Shown: positions 9,650 through 21,937, counted from the stretch's first letter. The stretch is 64,000 nt of DNA from Planctomycetaceae bacterium (GCA_021372005.1 JAJFVC010000048.1:1-64000); one strand, 5' to 3'. Numbers and translations are program-made. Notes: generated by a model from the sequence alone, not told the origin.

Positions 9650-10969
9650 ATGCCTTACTTTCCCAACACCGATTCCGATCGCAAAACCATGCTCGCGGCC
9701 GTCGGGGCGACGTCGGTCGACGAGTTGTTCGCCGGCATTCCGGCCGAGCTTCGACTGTCGCGCGATTTGAACGTGCCGCCTGGTCTGGATGAAATGTCGC
9801 TTTCGGCCCACATGGCCGATCTGGCCCGCCAAAACACTTCGGTTTCCGAGGCCGTTTGTTTTCTAGGCGGAGGCGTCTACGACCACTTTATTCCCGCCGT
9901 GGTCGACATGGTCGCCTCGCGCAGCGAGTTTTACACGGCCTATACGCCGTATCAGCCCGAGGCGAGCCAGGGCAGTTTGCAAGCGTTTTTTGAGTACCAA
10001 ACGCTCATCACGCAATTGACCGGCATGGACGTGTCGAACGCGAGCCTGTACGACGGCGGCAGCGCCGCGGCCGAGGCCGTGCTGATGGCCTTGCACACGA
10101 CCGGTCGCACGCGCGTGGTGACCGCCGAGACCGTGCATCCCGAATATCGCCGTGTGTTGGCCACCTATTTGGCCAATCAAGGCGCCGAGTTGGTGACGCT
10201 CGACGCGCCGGATGGAACCGTCTCGCCCGAGCGGTTGTCGGCGTCCGTCGACAAGCGGACCGCGTGCGTGTTGATGCAACACCCGAATTTTTTCGGCTGT
10301 TTGGAGCCGATGGACGACGCGGCGAACATTGCACACCGCAACGGCGCGATGATGATCGCTTCGGTCGACCCAATCAGCTTGGGGCTGCTCAAACGGCCGG
10401 GCGACTATGGGGCCGACATTGTCGTGGCCGAGGGCCAATCGCTGGGCAACCCGATGGCGTTCGGCGGACCGCATTTGGGCATTCTGGCATGTCGCGAGAA
10501 GTTCGTTCGCCGGATGCCCGGCCGGCTGATCGGCCAGACCGTCGATCGCCAGGGGCGACGTTGTTGGGTATTAACGCTCCAAACCCGCGAACAACACATC
10601 CGCCGCGAAAAGGCCACAAGCAACATCTGCACCAACCAGGGGCTTTGTGCCTTGCGGGCAACTGTTTATTTGGCCTCGTTGGGCCCGGCCGGATTGCGAG
10701 AGGTGGCCAATCTGTGCCTACAAAAGTCGCGTTACGCCGCCGACCGGCTCCGCTCGCCGCGATTCGACCGTCCGACCTTCAAGGAATTCGTTGTGCGAAT
10801 AAAAAACGGCTCAGTCGAAGAACTGATCGATCAGGCTCAGCGAGAAAAAATCTTTGCCGGCGTGCCTCTGGGGCGTTGGTATCCGAATCTGAAGGATTGC
10901 CTGTTGGTGGCCGTCACCGAAAGACGCACCCGGCAGGAAATCGACCGGCTGGCCGAACGGTTTGCCTAA
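9650..10969 (+). CDS. gcvPA: Glycine dehydrogenase (decarboxylating) subunit 1
   Basis: N-terminal half of the two-subunit P protein, which decarboxylates glycine together with GcvPB. 439 residues from ATG 9650, giving the standard MPYFPNTDSDRKTML start; the open frame extends upstream into gcvH but that part is not homologous. Recognisable segments are FLGGGVYDHFIPAVVD, YTPYQPEASQG, and TSNICTNQGLCALRATVYL near the C-terminal third. PLP is bound by the other subunit, encoded on the opposite strand at 37236-38699. No gcvPB follows here; the next gene is unrelated. Confidence 0.95.
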   Translation: MPYFPNTDSDRKTMLAAVGATSVDELFAGIPAELRLSRDLNVPPGLDEMSLSAHMADLARQNTSVSEAVCFLGGGVYDHFIPAVVDMVASRSEFYTAYTPYQPEASQGSLQAFFEYQTLITQLTGMDVSNASLYDGGSAAAEAVLMALHTTGRTRVVTAETVHPEYRRVLATYLANQGAELVTLDAPDGTVSPERLSASVDKRTACVLMQHPNFFGCLEPMDDAANIAHRNGAMMIASVDPISLGLLKRPGDYGADIVVAEGQSLGNPMAFGGPHLGILACREKFVRRMPGRLIGQTVDRQGRRCWVLTLQTREQHIRREKATSNICTNQGLCALRATVYLASLGPAGLREVANLCLQKSRYAADRLRSPRFDRPTFKEFVVRIKNGSVEELIDQAQREKIFAGVPLGRWYPNLKDCLLVAVTERRTRQEIDRLAERFA

Positions 10970-10999
10970 CGTCGCCACGTTGCGGCGGCATGCTTTTTT
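10970..10999 (+). terminator. Weak intrinsic terminator after gcvPA
   Basis: CGTCGC pairs with GCGGCG (one G-T wobble) around a 6-nt loop. A run of six T starts 6 nt after the stem. The separation from the T-run makes this only a candidate. Confidence 0.35.
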
Positions 11000-11253
11000 G
11001 AGGGTCGATCCGTGCAGGTTTCCAACGGAATCGTCCCGAGACCCAAGACGGCGTCAGGGGTTTAATGAGCATCCTCGTTGAAATCGGAAACCTCGGAGCG
11101 GCCACCGGGCATTCCACCCGTCGGCGGGGGTATTCTTCTTGCATCTGCGTTCGCGTCAACTAGAATAAGAAGATGCGTCTAGGGCGAAGGCTCTTGTCTG
11201 ATTGTCTATACAAACTGCGATCGAGAAGGGTCCACCGTGGGGTGGGCGAAACG

Positions 11254-11730
11254 ATGCAAGGATTGATGCGGCTGGCCTGCCTTTTTTACTTGATCTTGCT
11301 GACCACGTTGTTGCTGGCGGCCAATCCTTGGCGATTCGTCTTCGTTCACGGAGAAGCACTTGGGATTCTGCATTCGCTGGATCCTTTCGCTCATTTTTTA
11401 AGTTTTGGGGTTTTGGCGACGCTCGCTTTCGGTACGCGATGGCCGGCGCCGCGATGGGCGGTGTTTTTGTTTTTGGGCGTTTACGCCGGGGCGACGGAAC
11501 TGCTGCAATGGCTGATGCCGCCTCGCGCGGCGGAGTGGTCCGACTGGTTGCGCGATTTGGCCGGGATTGGGACCGCAGCGGGTTTGTGCTGGGGCGCCAC
11601 CGTGTTGGCCGACCTTGCGAGGCGAGTCCGTCGTTCCGGGGCACACGTCCGGCAACCCTTGGAAGAATGGGAAGTGTTGCAAAGTGTCTTGTCGCGAACA
11701 ACCGCTCGCGACCAGTCTTGGTGGGCATGA
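11254..11730 (+). CDS. VanZ-like membrane protein
   Basis: About 158 residues with several hydrophobic segments and the VanZ-like pattern: an Asp/His pair (DPFAHF) at the start of a helix, then YAGATELLQWLMPPRAAEWSDWLRD, then a Gly-rich final helix. VanZ-like proteins are small membrane proteins of mostly unknown function; some are linked to glycopeptide resistance or polysaccharide metabolism. The frame opens at 11173, but the first 27 residues are basic and unlike the family, so ATG 11254 is preferred. The C-terminal tail (about 35 residues) is hydrophilic and not part of the domain. Confidence 0.65.
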   Translation: MQGLMRLACLFYLILLTTLLLAANPWRFVFVHGEALGILHSLDPFAHFLSFGVLATLAFGTRWPAPRWAVFLFLGVYAGATELLQWLMPPRAAEWSDWLRDLAGIGTAAGLCWGATVLADLARRVRRSGAHVRQPLEEWEVLQSVLSRTTARDQSWWA

Positions 11731-11794
11731 CGCTGTGACTTACGGCGGAAACCCGCGCGATCAAAACGTGCGCATCACATAAGCGAGGTCTTCG

Positions 11795-14700
11795 GTGAGA
11801 ACAGTCAACGTACGCTTGACCATCATCCTGGCGGTCTCCGTCGTCGGATTGAGCATTGGCGCCCATTTTTTGCACCGCTATCAGGTTCGGCGCAACGCCT
11901 ATATTTTTGAAGAGGCGGCGGAACGTTCTCGCAAAGCGGCGGACGCGGCGATCCAACAGCGGAACGTCACTGCGACGGTTCGTGCCTACAAGGACGCCAT
12001 CCAAAACTATTCGTGGTACGTGCGGCTGGTGCCGGACGACGTCGCCGCCGTCGAAAAGCTTGGCCTCTTAATGGCCGACATGGCGGATCTGACCAAGGAC
12101 GTCCAAGCGTTCGGCCGAGCTTACAGCGCTTTGGAACGAGCGGTTCGGCAGGATCCTGAGCGACAAACCGCCCGGCGGCGCTTGGTCGACATGGCAATGA
12201 TGGCCCGCCGTTTTCAAGACGCCAAAGAACACCTGAAGTCCTATCTGCTTACCCAGTCACCCAACGACCCCCAACTTTGGCTGCTGCTGGGCCGGTGCTG
12301 CGTCGAGAGCAACGACTACGATTTGGCGGCCGATCATTTCCAAAAAACCATCGAGTTGGATCCGCAGGCCATTCAGGCCTATTCGGAGCTGGCGTCGGTT
12401 CTGCGCGGTCGGTTGTCCCGCGAAAAGGACGCCGATCACTGGATGGAAAAGCTGGTGAAGTCGAATCCCAAATCGTCGCGGGCGCACCTGTTGCGGGGCA
12501 TGTATCTGTTGCGAAACAGCGACGCCGACGAAAGCGAGTCCCAAAAGATCAAGGACCAGGCGTTGGCCGAGTCGGTGCTGGCGCTGAACTTGGCGAAGGA
12601 GGATCGCGACACGCTGCGTGATGCGTTGATGCTGACCTCGCAGTGCTGCCTTGTAAAAGGCGATGTCAAACGAGCGAAAGAATACGTCGCCCGTGGCATC
12701 AAGCTGTATCCCGGGGCCATCGGCATGTACACCATCCTGGCCGATATCGAGTCGCGCAGCGGAAATCGCCAAGCGGCGATCGACACCTTGAAGTCGGGTC
12801 TGAACGCCACCGAACAAAACCCCCAATTGCTTTGGGCTTTGGGCAATCTGTTGATCGACATCAATCAACGAAAGGAGGCCCAGCAGGTGATCGAAGAACT
12901 GCAGTCTCGCGAGTATTCCAAGCCCATGATCGACTATCTCCTCGCTCGAATTGAATACGCCAAGGGACATTGGCTGACCGCTCGTTCCGAATTTGAAAGA
13001 CTGCGGCCGATGTTGGCCTCCTTGAGCCGGGGACGCGATTTAGTGAAACAGCTCGATGTTTGGATTGGCAACTGTTACGGCCAGGCGGGCAATCGCGACC
13101 GGCAATTGCAGGCTTATCGTCGTGCGTTGAACATCGACCCCTTCTTTGGCCCGGCCCGAATCGGCGTCACCGACGTTCTGATGTCCACCGGTAATGTGGA
13201 CGAAGCCGTCCACGAGTACGACCAGTTGGCCAAGGCGGGCCGACTGAAGATCGGGGCATTGATCCCCATGGCCCGAATGCTCATCCTTCAAAACATCCGC
13301 AAGCCGGCGTCTCAACGCAATTGGCAAAACGTCGAAGCGGTTCTGGACCGCGCGACCAAGATGTTGCCTTCTTCCGAAGCCGGAAAGATCGCGATTCTGC
13401 GAGCCGATATGCTGACCGCCCAAGACCACCTCGCCGAGGCCGAAGCCGTGCTCGAGGAAGCTCGAAAGAAGCAGCCCGACCAGATCGAGATTTGGGTGTC
13501 GCTCACCTTATTGTATGAACGTCAGGAGAACTGGCAAAAGGCTGAAACTTTACTGGCCGACGCCGAAAAAACCTTTGGCGACACCGTTCCATTGCGGTTG
13601 GCCAAAGCGCAGTACATCGTGCGCCGTTATGGTCAGAAAACGGACGGTCGCCTCCGAAAATTGAGCGAAAACACGAGTCATTTCACCAGCGACGAACGTA
13701 TGCAGTTGCAAAACGGACTGCTCAATTCCGCAATGCAAGCCGACGACGCGACATTCGCCAAGGACATCTGTCGCGTCATCGCCAAAAACGAGCCCGATAA
13801 TGTGCAAATCCGCTACATTCTTTTTGAACAAAGTCTGCGGTCGAAGGACTTGAAGGGGATGGAGGAATCGCTTGCGGAAATCGAACGCGTTGCGGGCCAT
13901 GGTTATTTTTGGAACTACGGTCAGGCCGTCCGGCTCAGCATGGAGGCCGAACGTCGAAAAGAAAATCCACCGTTGCAAGAAACCGCGGAGATGTTGAATC
14001 AGGCCATGAAATATCTGTCCGAAGCTCGGGAATTGCGGCCCACCTGGGCACGGGTCCCGTTGTTGATGGCCGGCATCCACGAACAGCAAGGCAAATCGGA
14101 TTTGGCGTTGAAGGAGTATCTCGACGCCATCGAAATGGGCGAAACCAATCCGAACGCCATTCGTCGGGCGGTCCAGATTCTCTTCCAAAAGCAACGCTAC
14201 ACGGAGGCCAACGATTTACTCCGTCAAATGGAAAACCAACAGGGCTCGTTTTCAAACGACCTGAGCCGCGCCAGCGCCGAAATCGCGTTGCGTCAAGGGG
14301 ACTTCAATCGCGCCCTGGAAATGGCGAGAAAATCCGCGGCGTCGCAGTCGAAGAATCCCGGAGAGCAACTTTGGCTGGGGCAAGTGCTTAGCATCGTCGG
14401 CCGCCGCGCCAAAACGGAGCAAAATGCCGCCCAAGCGGAACGTCTGCTCAACGAAGCCGAGCAGGCGCTGCTGCGAGCCGTGGAACTTTCGCCCGAGACG
14501 GCGGCTCCTTGGATCGCATTAGTCCAGTTCTATCAGGAAAACGACAATTCTCGCAGCGCAGAGCAGACCATCGAAAAAGCCGCAAAGAAGATCGCGCCCA
14601 AGCAAACGCCGTTGGCCCTGGCTCAATGCTACGCGATCATCAAAAAATTCGACTTGGCTGAGGCAAAATACGAAGCCGCCATGGCCGCCTCGCCGAAAGA

Positions 14701-16174
14701 CCCGTTCATTCTACGGTCGGTCGCCGATTTCTACTATCACAACAAAAAGCCGGCGAAGGCTGAAACCCTGCTGCAACGGCTGATCGAACGCAAAGTCCCG
14801 GCGTCGGAAGCCGATATCGCCGCGGCGCGGCGTCAAGAAGCCGCCATCCTCTTCGAACGCGGTGGATTCCAGAACCTCCAAAAGGCGCAAGAATTGATCG
14901 CGGCGAATCTGGCCGGCGAAAACGCTTCCACGGCGGACTACCGAGTGAAGGCGAATTTGGACGCCGCCGACCCAAGGCGGTCGCGACGCGAAGGGGCCAT
15001 CGACACGTGGGAATCCATGCTCAAAGAACAGTCCGCCTCGCCCGAAGACCGACTCGAATTGGCTCGCATGTATCTGTCGTCCGGCGCGTGGCTCAAGGCC
15101 AACGCACAACTGCGAGACCTCGTCGCTTCCTACCCCAAGGAGCCTCGTTATCTGGTGACCTACATCTCGGCGTTGTTGGATCATGGCGAGACGTCCAACG
15201 CGGAAGTCTATTTGCAGCAGCTTGAGGGCCTTCATCCGAACCATATCATGACCAACTGGTTGCGCGCTGAAATGTTCGTGGCCAATGGACAGCCGCAACA
15301 GGCTCTGGAGTTGTTGCTGAAGTTCATCAACCAGCCCAACGCGCAACCGCCCGAAAAAGACGTGCGTCAGCGTTTGATTGCCGAGAGGCTCGAAAAGCTA
15401 GCAGGACAAATGAAGAAGCCGGCGGACAAGGCCATGCGAGAGCGGTTCCTGCAACGATCCGAAATGCTGCTCCGCGAATACCTTTCGCACCAAACCGACC
15501 AAGAATGGCTGCTGGCGGCCTTTCTGGCAAGGCAACATCGCATCGACGAATCGCTCGACGTCGCCGATCGCATTTGGGCGTCGAACGTTCTGGACGGCAT
15601 TGGGCGAATTATGGCGATTCTCGCTCAAGAGCCCAATCTCAGCACTGACCAGATCGATCGGCTGGACCGAATGATGAAATCGGCCTTACCCCGATTTAAC
15701 CGTCCCGTTCCGCTGCTGATGGTTCAGGCCGACGTGTTGATACGCGAGGAACGTTATGCGGAGGCCGAAAAAATCTATCGCGAAGTGCTCGAAAAGAACA
15801 ACCAAAACGCCTATGCGTTAAACAATCTCGCCGTTCTATTGGCCTTGCAGGGCATCAGGCTGGACGAGTCCTTGAAGTGCATCAATCGAGCCATCGAAAT
15901 CGCGGGCCCGCTGCCGACGATGCTGGATTCACGCACAAGTGTTTTCACGGCGATGGGTGAAACGGACAAGGCGCTGGCCGACATCGCCGAGGCATTGGCC
16001 GACGCGGAAACCCCGGTGCGATTGTTCCATCAAGCCGTCGCCTACGATCGCGCCGGCCAACCAAACGCAGCGGCGACTTCGATGGCCAAAGCCCTCGACA
16101 AGGGGCTCATCAAGACGATGCTCCAGCCGACGGAATTTCTCGTCTTTGACAAGCTCAAGAAACAGGCTCGCTAG
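11795..16174 (+). CDS. Large TPR-repeat protein with N-terminal membrane anchor
   Basis: 1459 residues. One hydrophobic segment near the N-terminus (about 7-25) acts as signal anchor, so the bulk is probably periplasmic. The rest is almost wholly helical repeats of TPR type; clear examples are LLGRCCVESNDYDLAADHFQ, LAEAEAVLEEARKKQPDQ and YAEAEKIYREVLEKNNQNAYALNN, spread over residues 70-1450. No enzymatic domain is seen. Such giant TPR proteins are common in planctomycetes and resemble those near exopolysaccharide loci, which fits the export and GDP-mannose genes downstream. The start is GTG with GAGG about 8 nt upstream. It ends with a 4-nt tail-to-tail overlap with the next gene. The specific partner is unknown. 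Confidence 0.8.
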   Translation: MRTVNVRLTIILAVSVVGLSIGAHFLHRYQVRRNAYIFEEAAERSRKAADAAIQQRNVTATVRAYKDAIQNYSWYVRLVPDDVAAVEKLGLLMADMADLTKDVQAFGRAYSALERAVRQDPERQTARRRLVDMAMMARRFQDAKEHLKSYLLTQSPNDPQLWLLLGRCCVESNDYDLAADHFQKTIELDPQAIQAYSELASVLRGRLSREKDADHWMEKLVKSNPKSSRAHLLRGMYLLRNSDADESESQKIKDQALAESVLALNLAKEDRDTLRDALMLTSQCCLVKGDVKRAKEYVARGIKLYPGAIGMYTILADIESRSGNRQAAIDTLKSGLNATEQNPQLLWALGNLLIDINQRKEAQQVIEELQSREYSKPMIDYLLARIEYAKGHWLTARSEFERLRPMLASLSRGRDLVKQLDVWIGNCYGQAGNRDRQLQAYRRALNIDPFFGPARIGVTDVLMSTGNVDEAVHEYDQLAKAGRLKIGALIPMARMLILQNIRKPASQRNWQNVEAVLDRATKMLPSSEAGKIAILRADMLTAQDHLAEAEAVLEEARKKQPDQIEIWVSLTLLYERQENWQKAETLLADAEKTFGDTVPLRLAKAQYIVRRYGQKTDGRLRKLSENTSHFTSDERMQLQNGLLNSAMQADDATFAKDICRVIAKNEPDNVQIRYILFEQSLRSKDLKGMEESLAEIERVAGHGYFWNYGQAVRLSMEAERRKENPPLQETAEMLNQAMKYLSEARELRPTWARVPLLMAGIHEQQGKSDLALKEYLDAIEMGETNPNAIRRAVQILFQKQRYTEANDLLRQMENQQGSFSNDLSRASAEIALRQGDFNRALEMARKSAASQSKNPGEQLWLGQVLSIVGRRAKTEQNAAQAERLLNEAEQALLRAVELSPETAAPWIALVQFYQENDNSRSAEQTIEKAAKKIAPKQTPLALAQCYAIIKKFDLAEAKYEAAMAASPKDPFILRSVADFYYHNKKPAKAETLLQRLIERKVPASEADIAAARRQEAAILFERGGFQNLQKAQELIAANLAGENASTADYRVKANLDAADPRRSRREGAIDTWESMLKEQSASPEDRLELARMYLSSGAWLKANAQLRDLVASYPKEPRYLVTYISALLDHGETSNAEVYLQQLEGLHPNHIMTNWLRAEMFVANGQPQQALELLLKFINQPNAQPPEKDVRQRLIAERLEKLAGQMKKPADKAMRERFLQRSEMLLREYLSHQTDQEWLLAAFLARQHRIDESLDVADRIWASNVLDGIGRIMAILAQEPNLSTDQIDRLDRMMKSALPRFNRPVPLLMVQADVLIREERYAEAEKIYREVLEKNNQNAYALNNLAVLLALQGIRLDESLKCINRAIEIAGPLPTMLDSRTSVFTAMGETDKALADIAEALADAETPVRLFHQAVAYDRAGQPNAAATSMAKALDKGLIKTMLQPTEFLVFDKLKKQAR

Positions 16175-17466
16175 CGTTCCATCGAATCAAACCGATAGAA
16201 ACGCCCCCCGTTGGCCGCGAGACGTCGGATCATCGGCGTCGACTGGACCGAAGCGCCCGACGCTTGGATTAACATGAGCGACGAGAGAACCTCGTCGACC
16301 CCCAACATATCCGCCCACCAAAGCAGACCGCCCTTTTCGGCCGGAAATCCCAGTCCAAACAATACGGCCAAGTCAACGTCACGGGCGTCTCGCACCCGGC
16401 CTTCGTCTAAGAGCCGCGTCGCCTCCAACACCATCGGCAACAACAGCCGGAGCGTCGTAACCCGCTGATCCGGACACGGCCTCTCGACGATCCAAGGCCT
16501 CATGATTTTGTCAACGACCGGATCGGCAAGGCCCGGCAAGTCCTCTGGATGTCCCGACGGATAGAAAAAGAAACCCGCGCCGGCCTTTCGGCCCAACCGC
16601 CCCGCCTTGATCATGGACACCAACAACGGCGAGGAGACCACCCGCTCGGGAAATGCGGCGTTCAACACCCATGCCGCCTGCAAGGTCGTATCCAGCCCGA
16701 TCTCGTCGATCATGCGCAACGGTCCCATCGCCATGCCGAACTCCGTCGCGACTCGTTCGATCCACGCTATCGGAACGCCTTGGCCAACCATCGCCAACGC
16801 TTCGCTCAAATACGGGAAAAGAAGTCGATTGACGACGAACCCCGGACCATCCGACGTTGGGAGGGCGATGCGGTCGATCCGGCGAAGATGGGCCGACGCC
16901 TCGGCAACCGTGGCGTCGCTCGTATCGGGGCCTCGCACGATCTCAACCAGCGGCCGCTCTCGCACCGGATGGCAGAAATGAAGGCCGCACAATCGCGAGG
17001 GATCGACGACGCCCGCCGCCAACCTCGCAAGCGGAATCGTCGACGTGTTGGTGGCCACCACCGCATGCCGGCTCACGTGTGGGCGCAGTTGACCGAACAC
17101 CCGCAATTTCGCCGCTACGGTCTCGGCAACGGCCTCCAACACCAGATCGCAATCCGACAGCGCCGCCAGATCGAGCGTCGATCGCACCAATCCGTCGATC
17201 CGCTGCCGCGACAGATGGCACTCGGACCGTCGCAGTTCGTTCGCGATTCGATCCGACGCGCTGCGCACGGCGTCGGGATCGGCGTCCAAAATCACCACCG
17301 GCATCCGATGCTGAACATGTGCCGCCGCAATGGCCGTGCCCATCTGACCGGCCCCGATGATGCCCACCCGGGCGATCCTTCGCGGCGAAATTGACCGGGC
17401 GACTACCGGCGTCTGGCGTCCCCACGCGGTAATCCAACGAACATTTTCAGTGGCGGCGTTCAACAT
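16171..17466 (-). CDS. 3-hydroxyacyl-CoA dehydrogenase family protein
   Basis: NAD-dependent dehydrogenase resembling the dehydrogenase half of FadB-type multifunctional enzymes, without the enoyl-CoA hydratase part. 431 residues from the chosen ATG. The Rossmann motif GAGQMG is at about 38-43. The catalytic His lies in GLHFCHPVRERPLVEIV, close to the family HFFNPV pattern. The C-terminal helical domains include DGPGFVVNRLLFPYL and KAGRLGRKAGAGFFFY. The frame opens at 17544, but ATG 17466 removes an overlap with the upstream export gene and leaves an 11-nt gap, so both probably share one transcript. The link to a polysaccharide exporter is unexplained; beta-oxidation is the default role. Confidence 0.85.
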   Translation of the reverse strand: MLNAATENVRWITAWGRQTPVVARSISPRRIARVGIIGAGQMGTAIAAAHVQHRMPVVILDADPDAVRSASDRIANELRRSECHLSRQRIDGLVRSTLDLAALSDCDLVLEAVAETVAAKLRVFGQLRPHVSRHAVVATNTSTIPLARLAAGVVDPSRLCGLHFCHPVRERPLVEIVRGPDTSDATVAEASAHLRRIDRIALPTSDGPGFVVNRLLFPYLSEALAMVGQGVPIAWIERVATEFGMAMGPLRMIDEIGLDTTLQAAWVLNAAFPERVVSSPLLVSMIKAGRLGRKAGAGFFFYPSGHPEDLPGLADPVVDKIMRPWIVERPCPDQRVTTLRLLLPMVLEATRLLDEGRVRDARDVDLAVLFGLGFPAEKGGLLWWADMLGVDEVLSSLMLIQASGASVQSTPMIRRLAANGGRFYRFDSMER

Positions 17467-17476
17467 AGTCGGCGAA

Positions 17477-18547
17477 TTAATAACGACGCTCCCGATTATA
17501 GCCACGACCCAGGACTTGCGCACTGTTAATTGTCGTTCCGCCAAGCTGCCCGAGCTGCAACATCCTCTCGATCGGATTGGTGAAGTGCGCGAGATACTTG
17601 TCTGTCGCCATCAGCTTGTCGTCCACGACATACAGTCGATCGCCCGGCAGAATCTGATAGTTTGTTTCAGCCCGTCCGCCACGGCTGATCGCCACCCAAT
17701 CGATCGGCAAAATGTCGTCGCAATTCTGGTTCGGATGCGGTCGCGCAATCCACATCGTCTTGCTGGCCATCGACGACATCTGATGCAGCGATCCCAGCGC
17801 GTCCAACACCGTCTCGTTGCCGGTGATCGGAAACCGCACAAAACGGTCGCCTAGTCCATATTGTGCGCAGATCACATAATAGGTTTTGCTGTTGTAGCCG
17901 GCCACCTCCACGCCGACTTTCGGCGAGTCGAAGTAGAGCGAAAGTTGCCGCTCAATCGCGCAACGCACCTCATCCGTCGTTTTTCCGGCCACGTACACCA
18001 TGCCGTATCCCCGTAGGTTCAGCTTGCCGTCCGGCTGCACTAGATAACTGCCGGTCAATTGCTGGACGCCGGCCGACCGGGCCAACACGATCGAAACCTC
18101 CGGATGCTGCAAAACCGTTTGCAGCTTTCGCGACACCTCGGCGGTGGCTTCCGCAATCGTCATGCCGGCCACGCGAACCGCTCCGTAGGGCGGGCCCAAA
18201 CTCACGATGCCTTCGCCCTCGACCAAAAAATAGCCGTTGATCGGTTGATCCGGCAGACTGTTCAACACTTGAATTTGCAGCACATCGTACAAATCGACGC
18301 GATACGGCGGATAGGGAACCAGTTTGAGCATCTCGACATAAAGAACGTCGGGCGGTTCCACTCGATACACCGGCAACGAAACCTTCGACAACTCCTTGGG
18401 CATTCCCGTCTCGGTCGCCAGCTTTTCCTGCATCACCGGAGTGTACAGATCCACGGCGTGGCAGCCCGCAAAGGTCCACAACATCCAAGCAACGGTCGCT
18501 CGCACGACGCATCGACCGCAGCCAGAGTTGTGAAACAAGCGAATCAT
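17477..18547 (-). CDS. Polysaccharide export lipoprotein (Wza/SLBB type)
   Basis: Outer-membrane or periplasmic polysaccharide export protein with a poly_export domain followed by SLBB-like regions. From ATG 18547 (356 residues) it has a lipoprotein signal peptide with a lipobox-like FAGC near residue 27. The export domain repeats the pattern YRVEPPDVLYVEM and YRVDLYDVLQIQV, and further on has GSYLVQPDGKLNLRGYGMV and YQILPGDRLYVVDD. The frame opens at 18631, but those 28 residues precede the signal peptide and are unlikely. GDP-mannose genes lie nearby on both strands, consistent with a mannose- or fucose-containing surface polymer. Confidence 0.82.
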   Translation of the reverse strand: MIRLFHNSGCGRCVVRATVAWMLWTFAGCHAVDLYTPVMQEKLATETGMPKELSKVSLPVYRVEPPDVLYVEMLKLVPYPPYRVDLYDVLQIQVLNSLPDQPINGYFLVEGEGIVSLGPPYGAVRVAGMTIAEATAEVSRKLQTVLQHPEVSIVLARSAGVQQLTGSYLVQPDGKLNLRGYGMVYVAGKTTDEVRCAIERQLSLYFDSPKVGVEVAGYNSKTYYVICAQYGLGDRFVRFPITGNETVLDALGSLHQMSSMASKTMWIARPHPNQNCDDILPIDWVAISRGGRAETNYQILPGDRLYVVDDKLMATDKYLAHFTNPIERMLQLGQLGGTTINSAQVLGRGYNRERRY

Positions 18548-18902
18548 AGTTGGCCAAAAGATCAAAACTACCAAAAACGTCGATGACGCAAGATGGACCA
18601 GATAGGCAAGATGCATATTCGTCAAAACCACCCAACCGACCCATCAGCATCGGAATAATCGGCAAATTCGCCCGCAAACTTTGCCTGGTTTTCCGATTTT
18701 TCCTCCTAGACTCACCCCACTTTTGACTCACAACTCTGTTCTGACACTCGCTTTCTGTCGAATGACCGATGGCTTCCGCCACCTAAGGCTGAATCGAGAT
18801 GGTTGTAATATTGCTTTGGTTACCGCACTTGCGTATGTTGGCAACATTGCTATGTGTTTGAGTTACTGAAAGTTGCCTATTTTTACAAAATGGATCTCCC
18901 CC
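18548..18902. other. Divergent intergenic region
   Basis: About 355 nt between the export lipoprotein (minus) and the secretin-like gene (plus). It is less GC-rich than the genes on either side and must hold promoters for both directions. I could not pick a convincing -35/-10 pair, and I see no conserved RNA element or ORF. Confidence 0.5.
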
Positions 18903-20845
<1,943 letters not shown>

Positions 20846-21937
20846 TCAGGTCAGATCACCGTGGTCCGCCGCGATTTTTTTGTGCAGTTCCTTGATCGCG
20901 TCGGCGCAATCGCGGCGGCAAACCAGCGTCGCGTCGAGCGTATGGACGATGATCAGATCATCGCATCCGAGCGTGGCGATCAGATGGTTCGGATCGCTCG
21001 AAGCCACCAGCGTGTCTCGCGTATCCACGAGCAGCGTGCGTTGCGCGGCCCTGGCGTTGCCATGTTCATCGTGGGGGCACGTCTCAGCCAGCGAAGGCCA
21101 GGAGCCGACGTCTCGCCATTGCAACGGCATCGCCAGCGCCGCCACGGCGACCGATGTGTCGCGCGAGGCCGGTTCCATCACGGCGTAATCCACGCTGATT
21201 TTCGGCAGCGTCGGATACACCTCCTCCAACACTTGCCGGCGACGAGGCGTATTCCAAGCATCGGCGATCCGTTCGAGTCCCTCCGCGTTTTTCGGCGCAA
21301 ACCGTCGAATGCAATCCAGCAAGGTGTCGGCCCGCCAGACGAACATCCCGCTGTTCCAAAGAAAACGCTCTGGGCCCGCCTCAAAATAGCGACGCGCGGT
21401 GGCCGCATCCGGCTTTTCGCGGAATTGCCGAACACGCCGGGCCGAATCGTCCAGCGATTCTCCCAGCTCTAGATAACCGTATCCGACGGCCGCTTCGGTC
21501 GGCGCAATGCCGAACGTAACGAGCGTTTTGGGATATTTTTCAACCAGACGGAAACCTGATTCGACGATTTTCTGGAATCGATCGACCGGCTCGATCACAT
21601 GATCGGCCGTAAAGACCGCGAAGATCGCCTCGGGATTGCGTTGGGCCAGCACGGCCGCCGCAAACCCCACCGCGTTGAGCGTGTCGCGCCCGCATGGCTC
21701 GCCAAGAAACCGATCGTCGCCAAGACTCGGCAACACGCGATGGATCGCCTTGGCATGGGTTGCGCCGGCGCAGACCAGACATCGATCGGTCGGCAGCAAG
21801 CCGTCGAGCCGCTGCATGGCGATCTCCAAAAGGCTTCGTCCGCCGATCAGCGGAATCAACTGTTTGGGGGTCGCGGCCCGGCTCATCGGCCAAAGTCGGG
21901 TTCCGGAACCGCCGGCGAGGATCAATCCGTATCGCAT
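20846..21937 (-). CDS. manC: Mannose-1-phosphate guanylyltransferase
   Basis: Makes GDP-mannose from mannose-1-phosphate and GTP. 363 residues, the nucleotidyltransferase-only form without a fused isomerase. The signature is LAGGSGTRLWPMSR at 7-20, followed by PKQLIPL. FGIAPTEAAVGYGYLE and FLWNSGMFVWRA are also family-typical. Its start overlaps the end of mqnE by 16 nt, so it appears to be the last gene of the menaquinone run. Its product is used by Gmd, encoded tail-to-tail next door. Confidence 0.93.
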   Translation of the reverse strand: MRYGLILAGGSGTRLWPMSRAATPKQLIPLIGGRSLLEIAMQRLDGLLPTDRCLVCAGATHAKAIHRVLPSLGDDRFLGEPCGRDTLNAVGFAAAVLAQRNPEAIFAVFTADHVIEPVDRFQKIVESGFRLVEKYPKTLVTFGIAPTEAAVGYGYLELGESLDDSARRVRQFREKPDAATARRYFEAGPERFLWNSGMFVWRADTLLDCIRRFAPKNAEGLERIADAWNTPRRRQVLEEVYPTLPKISVDYAVMEPASRDTSVAVAALAMPLQWRDVGSWPSLAETCPHDEHGNARAAQRTLLVDTRDTLVASSDPNHLIATLGCDDLIIVHTLDATLVCRRDCADAIKELHKKIAADHGDLT

